Below, piece after piece: positions 1-7,806 of a stretch of 64,000 nt of DNA (positions are counted from its first letter, which is position 1; each line of letters begins with the position of its first letter). The stretch spans positions 124,001 to 188,000 of the forward strand of contig NZ_CAKLBU010000002.1 in NCBI RefSeq assembly GCF_920984735.1. The letters are read 5' to 3'. Made by a program: the position numbers and the translations under genes. This DNA is from Pedobacter sp. Leaf250. GTDB taxonomy: Bacteria > Bacteroidota > Bacteroidia > Sphingobacteriales > Sphingobacteriaceae. The notes beneath the pieces were generated by a model, which saw only the letters and a program-made list of their open reading frames with translations, did not search any database and had not been told where the DNA came from.

Positions 1-218
1 GATAAACGAGCATCATAAAACAACTTTTTGCCCAATGCGAAACCTGCATTTGTTAGTTGATTATCTTCGAATTGATATGCTGGCGATGGGAAATTTGATG
101 GAACCGAAAAAGTTATTTTCGTTTCTTCAGGATTAATTACATCTTCATTTTTACTGCAAGCATACATCAATGCAATGCTCAGAACAAGCATTGCAAAGAC
201 GATTGATTTCCGCCACAT
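1..218 (-). CDS. Di-haem cytochrome c peroxidase / MbnH-like lipoprotein, N-terminal part only
   Basis: The gene starts at the ATG read leftward from 218 and runs off the window, leaving 72 codons. The start of the protein is a hydrophobic signal ending in MYAC followed by SKNED, a lipoprotein signal. Near residue 60 it reads GFALGKKLFYDARL, the usual entry into the first haem domain of bacterial di-haem cytochrome c peroxidases and MbnH/MauG-type enzymes. The CXXCH haem motifs would lie outside the window, so they cannot be confirmed. It begins one base after the stop of the MbnP-like gene, so the two are almost certainly co-transcribed. Known MbnH enzymes oxidise tryptophan in their MbnP partner; assigning that role here is inference. 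Confidence 0.75.
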   Translation of the reverse strand, partial: MWRKSIVFAMLVLSIALMYACSKNEDVINPEETKITFSVPSNFPSPAYQFEDNQLTNAGFALGKKLFYDARL

Positions 219-219
219 A

Positions 220-990
220 TTAATTATGAATATGGTCTAAACGAAATAAACCTTTCGCATAATTGTTAGCTACCAAAACCGAATTAGCGCCACCCATTGT
301 AAAATTTAAGGAAGCAAAGCTGATATCGGTTGTACCTGTAAATAATGCAGCAGCATTTACAATAAAGTGCATATTGGGTTTGGCGTCGGTCCTAATTCGT
401 AAAGGATTCGCAGCATTGATTTCGGTAGAAAAGGTTCTAATGGTATTGTTCGGGTCGACAACTCCACCAATATGAAAAGTTAACATATTGCTTGTTGCTG
501 TGGATTTCGGTGAGCTACCTTCCAATTTCACAAAAATGTAACCGCTGTTCCAGGTCCAGAACATTCCATTAATTGGGTCTAATGCACCTGTTTGCGCACC
601 TGCAAAATTGCGGGCATAATCTACGCCAATGGTGTATTCAATTTTAGTATAATCTCCTGTTGGAACATCATTTATAGTAATCAATTTTGAAGCACTTTTT
701 GATTCATCAATTAAAAAATAACTTTCAGGAATCAAATAAGTTGATCCATCAGCCTTGCTTAATTTAATGTTGCTTACGTAATATTTGAATACGTTAATTT
801 TAAAATCTTCGCCTTTTGCATTTTTGTAAGTATTCGTATTTAAAGCCAAAGCTGCACCATTAACCTGGTGCTCAAATTCGATGGTAAAGCTTGATTTCGT
901 ATTTGCTGTGATATCATCATCGCTTTTTTTGCATGATGATAAAAGTATAATTGGGCATAACAATGCCAGTAAATATTGTGATATTTTCAT
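220..990 (-). CDS. MbnP-family putative copper-binding lipoprotein
   Basis: I start the gene at the ATG at 990 rather than the upstream ATG at 1044, because it gives a clean lipoprotein signal ending LLSSC (lipid Cys20). Directly after the Cys comes KKSDDD, an acidic stretch like the surface-export signals of Bacteroidota lipoproteins. The 256-residue protein carries the family hallmark MFWTWNSGYIF at residues 143-153 with two tryptophans (145, 147), a following KLEG, an HIGG at 172-175 and a His-rich end (LDHIHN). MbnP proteins bind copper after a partner MbnH converts a Trp to kynurenine; that is family knowledge. The next gene encodes a di-haem peroxidase-like protein, which fits this pairing. 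Confidence 0.82.
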   Translation of the reverse strand: MKISQYLLALLCPIILLSSCKKSDDDITANTKSSFTIEFEHQVNGAALALNTNTYKNAKGEDFKINVFKYYVSNIKLSKADGSTYLIPESYFLIDESKSASKLITINDVPTGDYTKIEYTIGVDYARNFAGAQTGALDPINGMFWTWNSGYIFVKLEGSSPKSTATSNMLTFHIGGVVDPNNTIRTFSTEINAANPLRIRTDAKPNMHFIVNAAALFTGTTDISFASLNFTMGGANSVLVANNYAKGLFRLDHIHN

Positions 991-1036
991 TTTTGAAAAT
1001 TTGGATAAGTAATAAAATTGAGTGTGTTCTAATACA

Positions 1037-1119
1037 GTCGTCATGCTGAATTTATTTCAGCATCTTTCATGCTAAGCCGTCTTGCTACAAAGGCTATGAA
1101 TCAAGTTCAGAGTGACGAC
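1037..1119. repeat. MITE/REP-like intergenic palindromic element
   Basis: An 83-base element lies in the gap between the Cys-rich gene and the MbnP gene. Its ends are 14-base inverted repeats (1037-1050 and 1106-1119) that differ at two positions, and an inner hairpin has arms TGCTGAA (1044-1050) and TTCAGCA (1056-1062). It has no ORF. From general knowledge of Pedobacter-like genomes, sequences of this sort are scattered between genes. It lies inside a presumed operon, so it would be transcribed and could form mRNA structure. Confidence 0.6.
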
Positions 1120-1202
1120 CGTCCATGTAAAATGCCAACCAAGTTACCTAATGATTTTATATCGGTATTTGAGGATGACGAACAGTAAAAAAAAAATTTA
1201 AC

Positions 1203-1574
1203 TTAAACCGTTTTCGGTGGATGAAAAATAGAAACAGAAAGATCTTTAACCGGCTTTTCGATATAACCGTTTTCTGATTTAATAATGAAATATGGGATTT
1301 GGTGATTGATTGCAGTAATCTGAAATTTCGGTTCAGCTTCTACAATTCGTTTTAAATTTTCCTGAACCTGTTTATTTTTGCTATCTAAATCTTTCAATTT
1401 TTTAGCTAAAAAACATTGTCCGTCACAATGCAATTCGGGGTGTTCTTTGTTGATACAAAACACACTGGTAATGTATTCTTTGTTCATTTTGTAACCAGAA
1501 TAAACCACTAACTGCATCGCCCCATTTGAAACCGAGCAAATCACTAAAAGGTATATCAGGATTTTTTTGAACAT
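1203..1574 (-). CDS. Small Cys/His-containing membrane protein, putative metal-related
   Basis: This 123-residue protein has one N-terminal hydrophobic segment (about residues 4-25) that could be a signal anchor. A short cluster follows: Cys40, His45, His49, Cys50 and Cys54 in the context HCDGQCFLAKKL. The rest is polar, with a charged helix at about 57-80. Similar 120-residue proteins with this Cys pattern occur in Bacteroidota next to copper or TonB-linked genes, but I know no assigned function. It is first in a minus-strand operon with the MbnP and MbnH-like genes and is preceded by a near-consensus promoter. Metal binding is inferred from the Cys/His cluster and neighbours. Confidence 0.7.
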   Translation of the reverse strand: MFKKILIYLLVICSVSNGAMQLVVYSGYKMNKEYITSVFCINKEHPELHCDGQCFLAKKLKDLDSKNKQVQENLKRIVEAEPKFQITAINHQIPYFIIKSENGYIEKPVKDLSVSIFHPPKTV

Positions 1575-1585
1575 TTTATCTGCTG

Positions 1586-1616
1586 CAAAAGTATTAAAGA
1601 AATTGGTTGCAGCAAA
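1586..1616 (-). promoter_or_regulatory. Bacteroidota-type promoter for the Cys-rich/MbnP/MbnH operon
   Basis: Reading the minus strand, TTTG (1616-1613), a 19-base spacer and TACTTTTG (1593-1586) match the Bacteroidota -33/-7 consensus (TTTG, 19-21 bases, TAnnTTTG) at every defined base. The -7 box ends 11 bases before the ATG at 1574, so the 5' leader would be very short. Confidence 0.75.
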
Positions 1617-1761
1617 GAAAAAGCATTTTTTAAACTATTGATTGAAATCAACTGGCATAAATACTGAACAGGATTGAAAAAGGAAAAATCGAGAAAGGTC
1701 AGCAAATTGCTATTTCATTTATAGCCATCAGTTTCCCCTGACGCAATATTTTGTAACAAAA

Positions 1762-1791
1762 AAAACCAGATGCATTAGTACATCTGGTTTT
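1762..1791 (-). terminator. Intrinsic terminator of the phosphosugar mutase gene
   Basis: Perfect 11-base arms AAAACCAGATG (1762-1772) and CATCTGGTTTT (1781-1791) flank an 8-base loop. On the minus strand the stem runs into a run of eight T residues. It sits 30 bases past the stop of the gene ending at 1822. Confidence 0.85.
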
Positions 1792-1821
1792 AATATTTAA
1801 TCTGCAAATATGTGGCTAAAC

Positions 1822-3558
1822 CTAAGCCTGCAAATCAGCCATAACAGCTTTAATTTTATCACCTAATTCATCATTTACTTTAGCGAAATCTGCTTTATCA
1901 GCTAATGGTGCATTTACGCTGCAATAGAATTTAATTTTAGGTTCGGTACCACTCGGACGAGCAGAAACAATACTTCCATCTTCAGTAATAAATTGTAAAA
2001 CATCTGAAGTTGGATAATTCAGTTTCGTAACTTTTCCTGTAGCTAAATCTGTTTCCTGGCTTAGTTCGTAATCTTTCAATACAGAAACTTTAGAACCGCC
2101 CAAACTTGCAGGTGGGTTATTCCTGAATTTTTCCATCATCGCTTTAATTTCTTCAGCACCAGTTTTGCCTTTTTTAGTAAGCGAAACCAAATCTTCTTTG
2201 TACAGACCGTATTCAACATACATATCTAACAAAGCATTGTACAAACTTGCGCCCTTATCTTTATAGTAAGCAGTCATTTCAGAAATAAAAGCAGCAGAAA
2301 CTACAGCATCTTTATCGCGAACCAAATCGCCAATTAAATAACCATAACTTTCTTCGCCACCACCGATAAAATATTTTTTACCTTCTAATTCTGTCATCAA
2401 CTGACCGATATATTTAAAACCAGTTAAGGTGTTGTAATAAGTTACATCCTTTTTCTTAGCAATTTCTTCAATTAGGTTTGAAGTTACAATCGTTTTCACA
2501 ATGAATTGATTGCCATCTAGTTTACCGCTTTCCTGCCAGGCAGTTAAAAGGTAGTTAATCAGTAAACTTCCTGTTTGGTTACCATTTAGCAAAACCCATT
2601 CGCCATTATTATCTTTCACAGCAATACCAACACGATCAGCATCGGGGTCAGTTGCCAAAACCAAATCAGCATCAATTTCTTTAGCTTTATTCATCGCTAA
2701 CGTTAACGCATCTTTTTCTTCTGGATTAGGATAAACTACTGTAGGGAAATTACCATCAGGTGTGCTCTGTTCTTCAACCAGTGTAACGTTGGTAAAGCCA
2801 AATTGTGCCAAAGCTTTCGGTACTAAAGTAATCCCTGTTCCATGAATAGGAGAGTACACGATTTTTAAATCATGTTGTCTTTTAATCGCATCAGGAGAAA
2901 TTGATAGTGCAGTGATACCATCTAAATAAAGTTTATCAATGGCCTCACCAATTAATTCAACGTTTGCATCAACTCTTTCAAACTTCACTTCATCAATGCT
3001 TTTGATTTTGTTTACCTCATCAATAACCAATTTATCATCAGGAGAAGTAAACTGACCGCCATCTGCACCGTAAGCTTTATAGCCATTATATTCTTTTGGA
3101 TTGTGCGACGCTGTTAACATTACACCACTTTTACAACCAAAATGACGAACCGCAAAAGATAATTCTGGTGTCGGTCTTAATGCTTCGAAAAAGTAAACGT
3201 GAATACCATTTGCAGAAAATACATCTGCCGTAATTCCTGCAAAATAATCAGAATTATTTCTGCTATCATGCGCAATGGCAACGCTGATTTTTTCGTCTGG
3301 ATATTTATTGTTTAAATAGTTTGCCAAACCCTGAGTTGCAGTTCCAATAGTGTATTTATTGATACGGTTAGAACCAGCACCCATAATGCCACGTAAACCA
3401 CCGGTACCAAATTCTAAGCTTTTGTAAAAAGCATCTGTAAGTTCGGTAGTGGAGTTATTATCTACTAGAGTTTGAATTTCTGACTTCGTTTTTTCGTCGT
3501 AATTTCCGCTTAACCACTGATTAATTGTGGCTTGAGTTGATTGATCAATTGATTGCAT
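1822..3558 (-). CDS. Phosphoglucomutase/phosphomannomutase family phosphosugar mutase
   Basis: This 578-residue cytosolic enzyme interconverts hexose 1- and 6-phosphates through a phosphoserine. All four alpha-D-phosphohexomutase loops are present: the phosphoserine loop TASHNP with Ser151, the Mg-binding loop DPDADR at 304-309, the sugar-specificity loop GGEESYG at 400-406, and the phosphate-binding loop RPSGTEPK at 534-541. The length is that of the long PgcA/PGM2-like bacterial form, not the 450-residue GlmM/ManB form. The N-terminal FGTGGLRG also fits. It is a single-gene unit with its own terminator. The exact sugar cannot be read from the sequence; glucose 1-phosphate is the default. 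Confidence 0.93.
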   Translation of the reverse strand: MQSIDQSTQATINQWLSGNYDEKTKSEIQTLVDNNSTTELTDAFYKSLEFGTGGLRGIMGAGSNRINKYTIGTATQGLANYLNNKYPDEKISVAIAHDSRNNSDYFAGITADVFSANGIHVYFFEALRPTPELSFAVRHFGCKSGVMLTASHNPKEYNGYKAYGADGGQFTSPDDKLVIDEVNKIKSIDEVKFERVDANVELIGEAIDKLYLDGITALSISPDAIKRQHDLKIVYSPIHGTGITLVPKALAQFGFTNVTLVEEQSTPDGNFPTVVYPNPEEKDALTLAMNKAKEIDADLVLATDPDADRVGIAVKDNNGEWVLLNGNQTGSLLINYLLTAWQESGKLDGNQFIVKTIVTSNLIEEIAKKKDVTYYNTLTGFKYIGQLMTELEGKKYFIGGGEESYGYLIGDLVRDKDAVVSAAFISEMTAYYKDKGASLYNALLDMYVEYGLYKEDLVSLTKKGKTGAEEIKAMMEKFRNNPPASLGGSKVSVLKDYELSQETDLATGKVTKLNYPTSDVLQFITEDGSIVSARPSGTEPKIKFYCSVNAPLADKADFAKVNDELGDKIKAVMADLQA

Positions 3559-3826
3559 TGAGCTTTATTTTTAATTTAATATCTGGTTTTGAACAAATTT
3601 GATTCAATGAAGTTTGGTTTGAAAGAAAATATTTCGATTCTTCCAAATTTTATTTTGTTGAGGATGTTGCTTTTAAACTGCTTTTGCTTATTTTCACGCC
3701 CCGATACAATAATAAAGTAAATTACATATTCCATTACAAAAATGAAAACATCATAATTTTTTATAGCCAAAAGTAATTAAATAAATTATGATAGCTTCAT
3801 TACCGTTAAAAACAATAATAAAGTAA

Positions 3827-5140
3827 ATGAAAATACTAAAATTTGGGGGTACTTCTGTAGGTAGTCCCGAGCGCATGACGAAGTTGTTGGATATCATTAA
3901 TCCAAACGAAGAACAAATTGTTGTTTTATCAGCTGTGTCTGGTACGACAAACAGTTTAGTGGAGATTTCTAATTATTTTTTAGCAGGAGATAAGAAGAAG
4001 GGCAGCGAATGCGTAGAAAATTTGTATCAAAAATATAAGGATTTTGTTATTGAACTTTTACCATCTGCCGATTTTCAGGAGATGGGTAACGAAGTGATAG
4101 ATTATCATTTCAGCTTTTTAGCCGTTTTAACCAATGATATTTTTACTTCAATTGAGGAGAAAGTTGTTTTAGCTCAAGGTGAATTATTATCCACAACATT
4201 GTATCATATTTATTTAAAATCTATAGGTGTAGAATCAGTTTTGCTTCCTGCGCTAGATTTTATGAAAACTGATGAAGATAACGAACCAGATATTCCATTT
4301 ACAACAAAGCATTTAACACCATTATTAGAGGCGAATAAAGGAAATAAGTTATTTATTACGCAAGGATTTATTTGCCGCAATAGTTTCGGCGAAGTAGATA
4401 ATTTACGCAGAGGAGGGAGTGATTATACCGCATCTTTATTAGGGGCTGCTATAATGGCCGAAGAAGTTCAAATTTGGACTGATATTGACGGAATGCATAA
4501 TAATGATCCCAGGATTGTTAAAGGAACAAAACCGATTGCTCAATTATCTTTTGATGAAGCAGCTGAATTAGCTTATTTTGGAGCTAAAATTTTGCATCCT
4601 CAATCTGTGTTTCCGGCACAGAAATATAAAATTCCAGTTCGTTTGTTGAATACGATGGAGCCAAGTGCATCGGGAACTTTGATTACTCATGACAGCGAAA
4701 AAGGTAAAATTAAATCTATAGCTGCTAAAGATGGTATCACAGCAATTCGTATTCAATCGAGCAGAATGTTATTGGCTTACGGATTTCTGCGTCGTGTTTT
4801 TGAAGTTTTTGAGCGTTATAAAACGCCAATTGATATGATTACCACATCTGAAGTGGCTGTTTCATTAACAATTGATGAAATAGGCAATCTGCCAAAGATT
4901 ATCGAGGAATTAGAAAGCTTCGGAACAGTTGAAGTAGATACCAACCACAGCATTGTGTGTGTTGTTGGCGATTTCGGTTCAGAGAAACATGGTTTTGCAA
5001 GCAGGGTTTTAGAGGGATTAAAACATATTCCAATCCGAATGATTTCTTATGGAGGAAGTAATTATAATGTTTCTCTTTTGATTTTAAGCGAATATAAAAC
5101 AGAGGCTTTGCGAAGTTTGCACAATAGATTATTCGAATAG
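3827..5140 (+). CDS. lysC: Aspartate kinase (monofunctional, ACT-regulated)
   Basis: Aspartate kinase phosphorylates aspartate as the first step toward lysine, threonine and methionine. The N-terminal KFGGTSVG (residues 5-12), GGSDY (196-200) and WTDIDGMHNNDPRI (217-230) are the kinase signatures. The C-terminal third (about 300-437) has the pattern of two ACT domains that bind lysine or threonine as feedback inhibitors. At 437 residues it is a monofunctional enzyme, without a fused homoserine dehydrogenase. lysA follows 318 bases later on the same strand. Its last 12 bases overlap a tiny minus-strand gene. Confidence 0.95.
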   Translation: MKILKFGGTSVGSPERMTKLLDIINPNEEQIVVLSAVSGTTNSLVEISNYFLAGDKKKGSECVENLYQKYKDFVIELLPSADFQEMGNEVIDYHFSFLAVLTNDIFTSIEEKVVLAQGELLSTTLYHIYLKSIGVESVLLPALDFMKTDEDNEPDIPFTTKHLTPLLEANKGNKLFITQGFICRNSFGEVDNLRRGGSDYTASLLGAAIMAEEVQIWTDIDGMHNNDPRIVKGTKPIAQLSFDEAAELAYFGAKILHPQSVFPAQKYKIPVRLLNTMEPSASGTLITHDSEKGKIKSIAAKDGITAIRIQSSRMLLAYGFLRRVFEVFERYKTPIDMITTSEVAVSLTIDEIGNLPKIIEELESFGTVEVDTNHSIVCVVGDFGSEKHGFASRVLEGLKHIPIRMISYGGSNYNVSLLILSEYKTEALRSLHNRLFE

Positions 5141-5293
5141 CAAATAGAATGCACCAAAAATTACCAGCAAGCCAATGAGGAAATGAAAAGCCAGAAAGTT
5201 TGATGGTAATAATCCGTTTTTATGCTTCTTGTAAGAATTAAACAATCCTAATGAGATGATTAAAACGATAAATATGGCAGCTATTATTTTCAT
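5129..5293 (-). CDS. Tiny two-helix membrane protein (54 residues), coupled to upstream small gene
   Basis: Translation from the ATG at 5293 gives a 54-residue protein beginning MKIIAAIFIVLIISLG and ending FGAFYLLFE. There are two hydrophobic segments (about 3-18 and 35-53) split by a short basic stretch (SYKKHKNG). Its start codon overlaps the stop of the neighbouring small gene as ATGA, the classic arrangement for translational coupling, which is the main reason to believe both are real. The 3' end overlaps lysC convergently by 12 bases. I recognise no family. Hydrophobic ORFs can arise by chance in AT-rich DNA, so confidence is moderate. Confidence 0.5.
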   Translation of the reverse strand: MKIIAAIFIVLIISLGLFNSYKKHKNGLLPSNFLAFHFLIGLLVIFGAFYLLFE

Positions 5294-5460
5294 TTTTTAA
5301 TAAATAAAAGGAACAATACTATTAAGAGCAAAACGATAAAAAATCGGATTTTTCCATTGTATTGTTTTCGGGTAATTCTTCCATGTTTTAAATCGAGGTA
5401 ATTACCCAAATAAATTAGCCCAAAGAATAAAATTAAAATTATAATAAGGAATTTAAACAT
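5290..5460 (-). CDS. Tiny two-helix membrane protein (56 residues), divergent from lysA
   Basis: The 56-residue product starts MFKFLIIILILFFGLIYLG and ends FIVLLLIVLFLLFIKK: two long hydrophobic helices around a polar loop rich in K, R and Q. A longer frame would begin at a TTG inside lysA, but the ATG at 5460 is far more natural. That ATG and the lysA ATG (5459) share the palindrome CATG, so the two divergent genes have overlapping start codons. The stop overlaps the next small gene as ATGA. No family was recognised; the topology would suit a membrane accessory peptide. Confidence 0.55.
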   Translation of the reverse strand: MFKFLIIILILFFGLIYLGNYLDLKHGRITRKQYNGKIRFFIVLLLIVLFLLFIKK

Positions 5461-6628
5461 GTTCGCCGATAAAGATATATCAAAGTTTAGCAATATAGAA
5501 ACGCCATTTTACTATTATGATACGGATTTATTGCAGAAAACTTTAAGCGCTTGTGCCGATGCTGCAAAACCATATCAGTTTCACATCCATTATGCATTAA
5601 AAGCCAACTTCAATTCTGTTTTGCTTGAGCAAATTAAGCAAATTGGTTTCGGAGCTGATTGCGTAAGCGCTGGAGAGGTGAGAAGAGCTGTTGAGGTAGG
5701 ATTCGAAAATAAAAAAATAGTTTTCGCAGGGGTAGGTAAATCTGATAAAGAAATAAATGAGGCTTTGGATTTGGATATATTCTGCTTCAATGTAGAATCT
5801 ATTCAGGAATTGGAAGTTTTAAATGAACTTGCAGCCGCAAAGGGAAAAGTTGCACAAGTAGCCATTCGCATTAACCCAAATGTTGATGCACACACGCATC
5901 ATAACATTACTACTGGTTTGGATGAAAATAAGTTTGGAATCAACTCATGGGATTTACCAGAATGTGCAGAAACATTAAAATCTGCAAAAAACCTAAAATT
6001 TATTGGAATTCACTTCCACATCGGTTCTCAAATTACCAATCTTGATGTGTATAAAAACCTTTGCGTTCGTGTAAATGAATTCTGTGCTTGGTTTGAAGAT
6101 AAAGGCTTTGTTGTCGAAGTTCTTAACGTAGGTGGTGGTTTAGGTATCGATTATTACAATCCTGATAATCAAATACCTGACTTCCAATCTTACTTCAAAA
6201 TATTTAATGATTTTTTAGAAGTAAAACCAAATCAAGAAGTTCATTTTGAATTAGGAAGAGCATTGGTTGGTCAATCTGCCTCACTAATTACAAGAGCCCT
6301 GTATATCAAAAAAGGTAAGAAGAAAAACTTTGTGGTATTAGATGCGGGTATGACGGAATTAATGCGTCCTGCTTTGTATCAGGCATATCACAAAATTGAA
6401 AATTTAACACAATCTAAAGTCGTAAATCATAAATCTGAAATCATAAAGTATGATATTGTTGGACCAATTTGCGAAAGTACCGATTGCTTTGGGAAAGAAG
6501 TAGAACAACCAGAATCTTTTAGAGGAGATGTTTTCGCCATTCGTAGCGCAGGCGCTTATGGAGAAGTAATGGCATCAAAATATAATTTGAGAGATGTCAT
6601 AAGATCTGTTTATAGTAACGAAATATAG
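5459..6628 (+). CDS. lysA: Diaminopimelate decarboxylase
   Basis: This PLP-dependent fold-III enzyme makes lysine from meso-diaminopimelate. The PLP lysine is Lys48 in HYALKAN. Other family marks are HFHIGSQ (185-191), the glycine loop GGGLGIDY (225-232), FELGR at 263-267 (Bacteroidota often have ELGR where others have EPGR), and CESTD at 338-342, which supplies the active-site Cys from the second subunit. The 389-residue length is normal. The start MFADKDISKFSNIETPF fits the family's N terminus, although the ATG overlaps that of a minus-strand gene. With lysC it supplies both ends of the lysine pathway. Confidence 0.95.
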   Translation: MFADKDISKFSNIETPFYYYDTDLLQKTLSACADAAKPYQFHIHYALKANFNSVLLEQIKQIGFGADCVSAGEVRRAVEVGFENKKIVFAGVGKSDKEINEALDLDIFCFNVESIQELEVLNELAAAKGKVAQVAIRINPNVDAHTHHNITTGLDENKFGINSWDLPECAETLKSAKNLKFIGIHFHIGSQITNLDVYKNLCVRVNEFCAWFEDKGFVVEVLNVGGGLGIDYYNPDNQIPDFQSYFKIFNDFLEVKPNQEVHFELGRALVGQSASLITRALYIKKGKKKNFVVLDAGMTELMRPALYQAYHKIENLTQSKVVNHKSEIIKYDIVGPICESTDCFGKEVEQPESFRGDVFAIRSAGAYGEVMASKYNLRDVIRSVYSNEI

Positions 6629-6638
6629 TTTCCAAAGT

Positions 6639-6702
6639 CGTCATTGCGAGGCACGAAGCAATCTATCTTGCTAATAAGATTGCTTCGTACCTCGCAATGA
6701 CG
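6639..6702. repeat. Intergenic palindromic repeat, copy 1
   Basis: Two 26-base arms (6639-6664 and 6677-6702) are inverted copies with one mismatch and a 12-base loop. The arms begin CGTCATTGCGAGG and continue into CGAAGCAATCT. A second copy of the same element is at 12651-12715. It lies between the convergent ends of lysA and a small membrane-protein gene, so the hairpin may also act as a two-way transcription stop or RNA end protector. Confidence 0.85.
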
Positions 6703-6708
6703 TTTTAA

Positions 6709-6921
6709 TTATTTCCTTTTCGATGCCACAAATATAAAAACGCCTGCTACTAAAATTATTCCACCAGCATAAGGCGGCCAATTCACAGATTTTTCTTTAT
6801 CAGCCGATATTTGAATCGGACCAGCATCTACAATTTTTTCTTTTTTGGTGTATGTAAAGCCAGTCCAAACCAGCATGGAAATTCCAACGATGATTAGTAT
6901 TAATCCTAAGGTCTTATTCAT
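6709..6921 (-). CDS. Small two-helix membrane protein (DUF3185-like)
   Basis: The 70-residue protein has hydrophobic helices at about 4-22 and 50-66, with a polar middle (KKEKIVDAGPIQISADKEK) that would face the periplasm or cytoplasm. This layout, with a VDAGPI segment and a final SKRK, resembles small membrane proteins sometimes annotated DUF3185. No function is known. It lies 48 bases downstream of the outer-membrane lipoprotein gene and may share its transcript. Confidence 0.6.
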   Translation of the reverse strand: MNKTLGLILIIVGISMLVWTGFTYTKKEKIVDAGPIQISADKEKSVNWPPYAGGIILVAGVFIFVASKRK

Positions 6922-6969
6922 GATATTTTGTTTATGGTATTAAACATCATATAGCATTATAAGTTTGTG

Positions 6970-7773
6970 CTAGAATGAATATCCTAAGGTAATTTTGCCA
7001 GAATTATTCATTAAATTATTTCCATTGCTAAGAATTCCGTAGGCATTTTTAATTTTTATAAAAAAAGAAAAATCTGAAGCCAGACCTGTGATTTTTTCTT
7101 CGCTATAATTCATGTTTTTCTGTAAGCCAATGGTACTTCCTATAAATAAACGGAAGCCATATTGTCTGTCTGTATTTTTTCGTCCAGACCAAATAATTTC
7201 CGTTGATCCTCCCGTGGTAAATAGTGTCGTTTTATCAGATGCTATCGATAATGGATCATTTGTGGATCGTAATTTTTTTCTAAATGACGCGTAACTTCCT
7301 GCTTCGTAACTTAACGCACTTTCCCAGTTTAAGATCCTGAACTCGGTATTGCCAGATTTTTCAGCTAGGCCAATAGATGTTCTCAAGCCTAAACCATAAA
7401 AACCTTTATCATGATATTCCTCATTTATTTTTCGCCTTGAATTTTCGTATCCACGAGATGTACCTCCAAAATATGCGAAGCCTCCATATGCAAAGTTTAC
7501 ATTTTTTACCACATGAGATCGATTATAGTTCAAATAACCCATGGCCATGTCACCAGTTTCATAAGGTAAGCTATTATTTGCAAAACTGGCACTTACATAA
7601 TTTTTAACTTTCAAACTATCTTCCATCATAGGTTTTGGCATATACGACATATGATTTGAAGTTACAGCGGGAGTATAAAAGACAGGAAGATTACTGACAT
7701 AGCCACTGCAGGATGAAAGTAAGAGAATTGCAAATGAGGCAATTATTGTTAACGAATTTTTAGAGTAGAGCAT
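6970..7773 (-). CDS. Outer-membrane beta-barrel-like lipoprotein, unknown function
   Basis: The 267-residue protein has a lipoprotein signal ending LLLSSC (Cys22). The mature part lacks a familiar catalytic motif. Its later two thirds alternate polar and aromatic residues (for example YGGFAYFGGT, YGLGLRTSIG, YGFRLFIGSTIG) and it ends with an aromatic residue in ITLGYSF, all typical of outer-membrane beta-barrels. A protein of the same style, with a matching start (CSSVYMPNVP against CSGYVSNLPVFYTP), is encoded at 54257-54991, so these may be distant paralogues. It follows the SRPBCC gene by 33 bases. Confidence 0.65.
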   Translation of the reverse strand: MLYSKNSLTIIASFAILLLSSCSGYVSNLPVFYTPAVTSNHMSYMPKPMMEDSLKVKNYVSASFANNSLPYETGDMAMGYLNYNRSHVVKNVNFAYGGFAYFGGTSRGYENSRRKINEEYHDKGFYGLGLRTSIGLAEKSGNTEFRILNWESALSYEAGSYASFRKKLRSTNDPLSIASDKTTLFTTGGSTEIIWSGRKNTDRQYGFRLFIGSTIGLQKNMNYSEEKITGLASDFSFFIKIKNAYGILSNGNNLMNNSGKITLGYSF

Positions 7774-7806
7774 GATTAATTTAATACGTTAATTTATAGA
7801 TTTAAG

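Noticed and set aside
3576..3770. A 64-codon minus-strand frame upstream of the phosphosugar mutase gene
   Set aside because: It has no ribosome site, no domain or signal, and lies in the AT-rich leader between divergent genes; composition is like random AT-rich DNA.
7377..7607. Plus-strand frames across minus-strand genes (for example here and at 4568-4756, 41080-41358, 58141-58465)
   Set aside because: They are antisense shadows of well-supported genes with no family resemblance.
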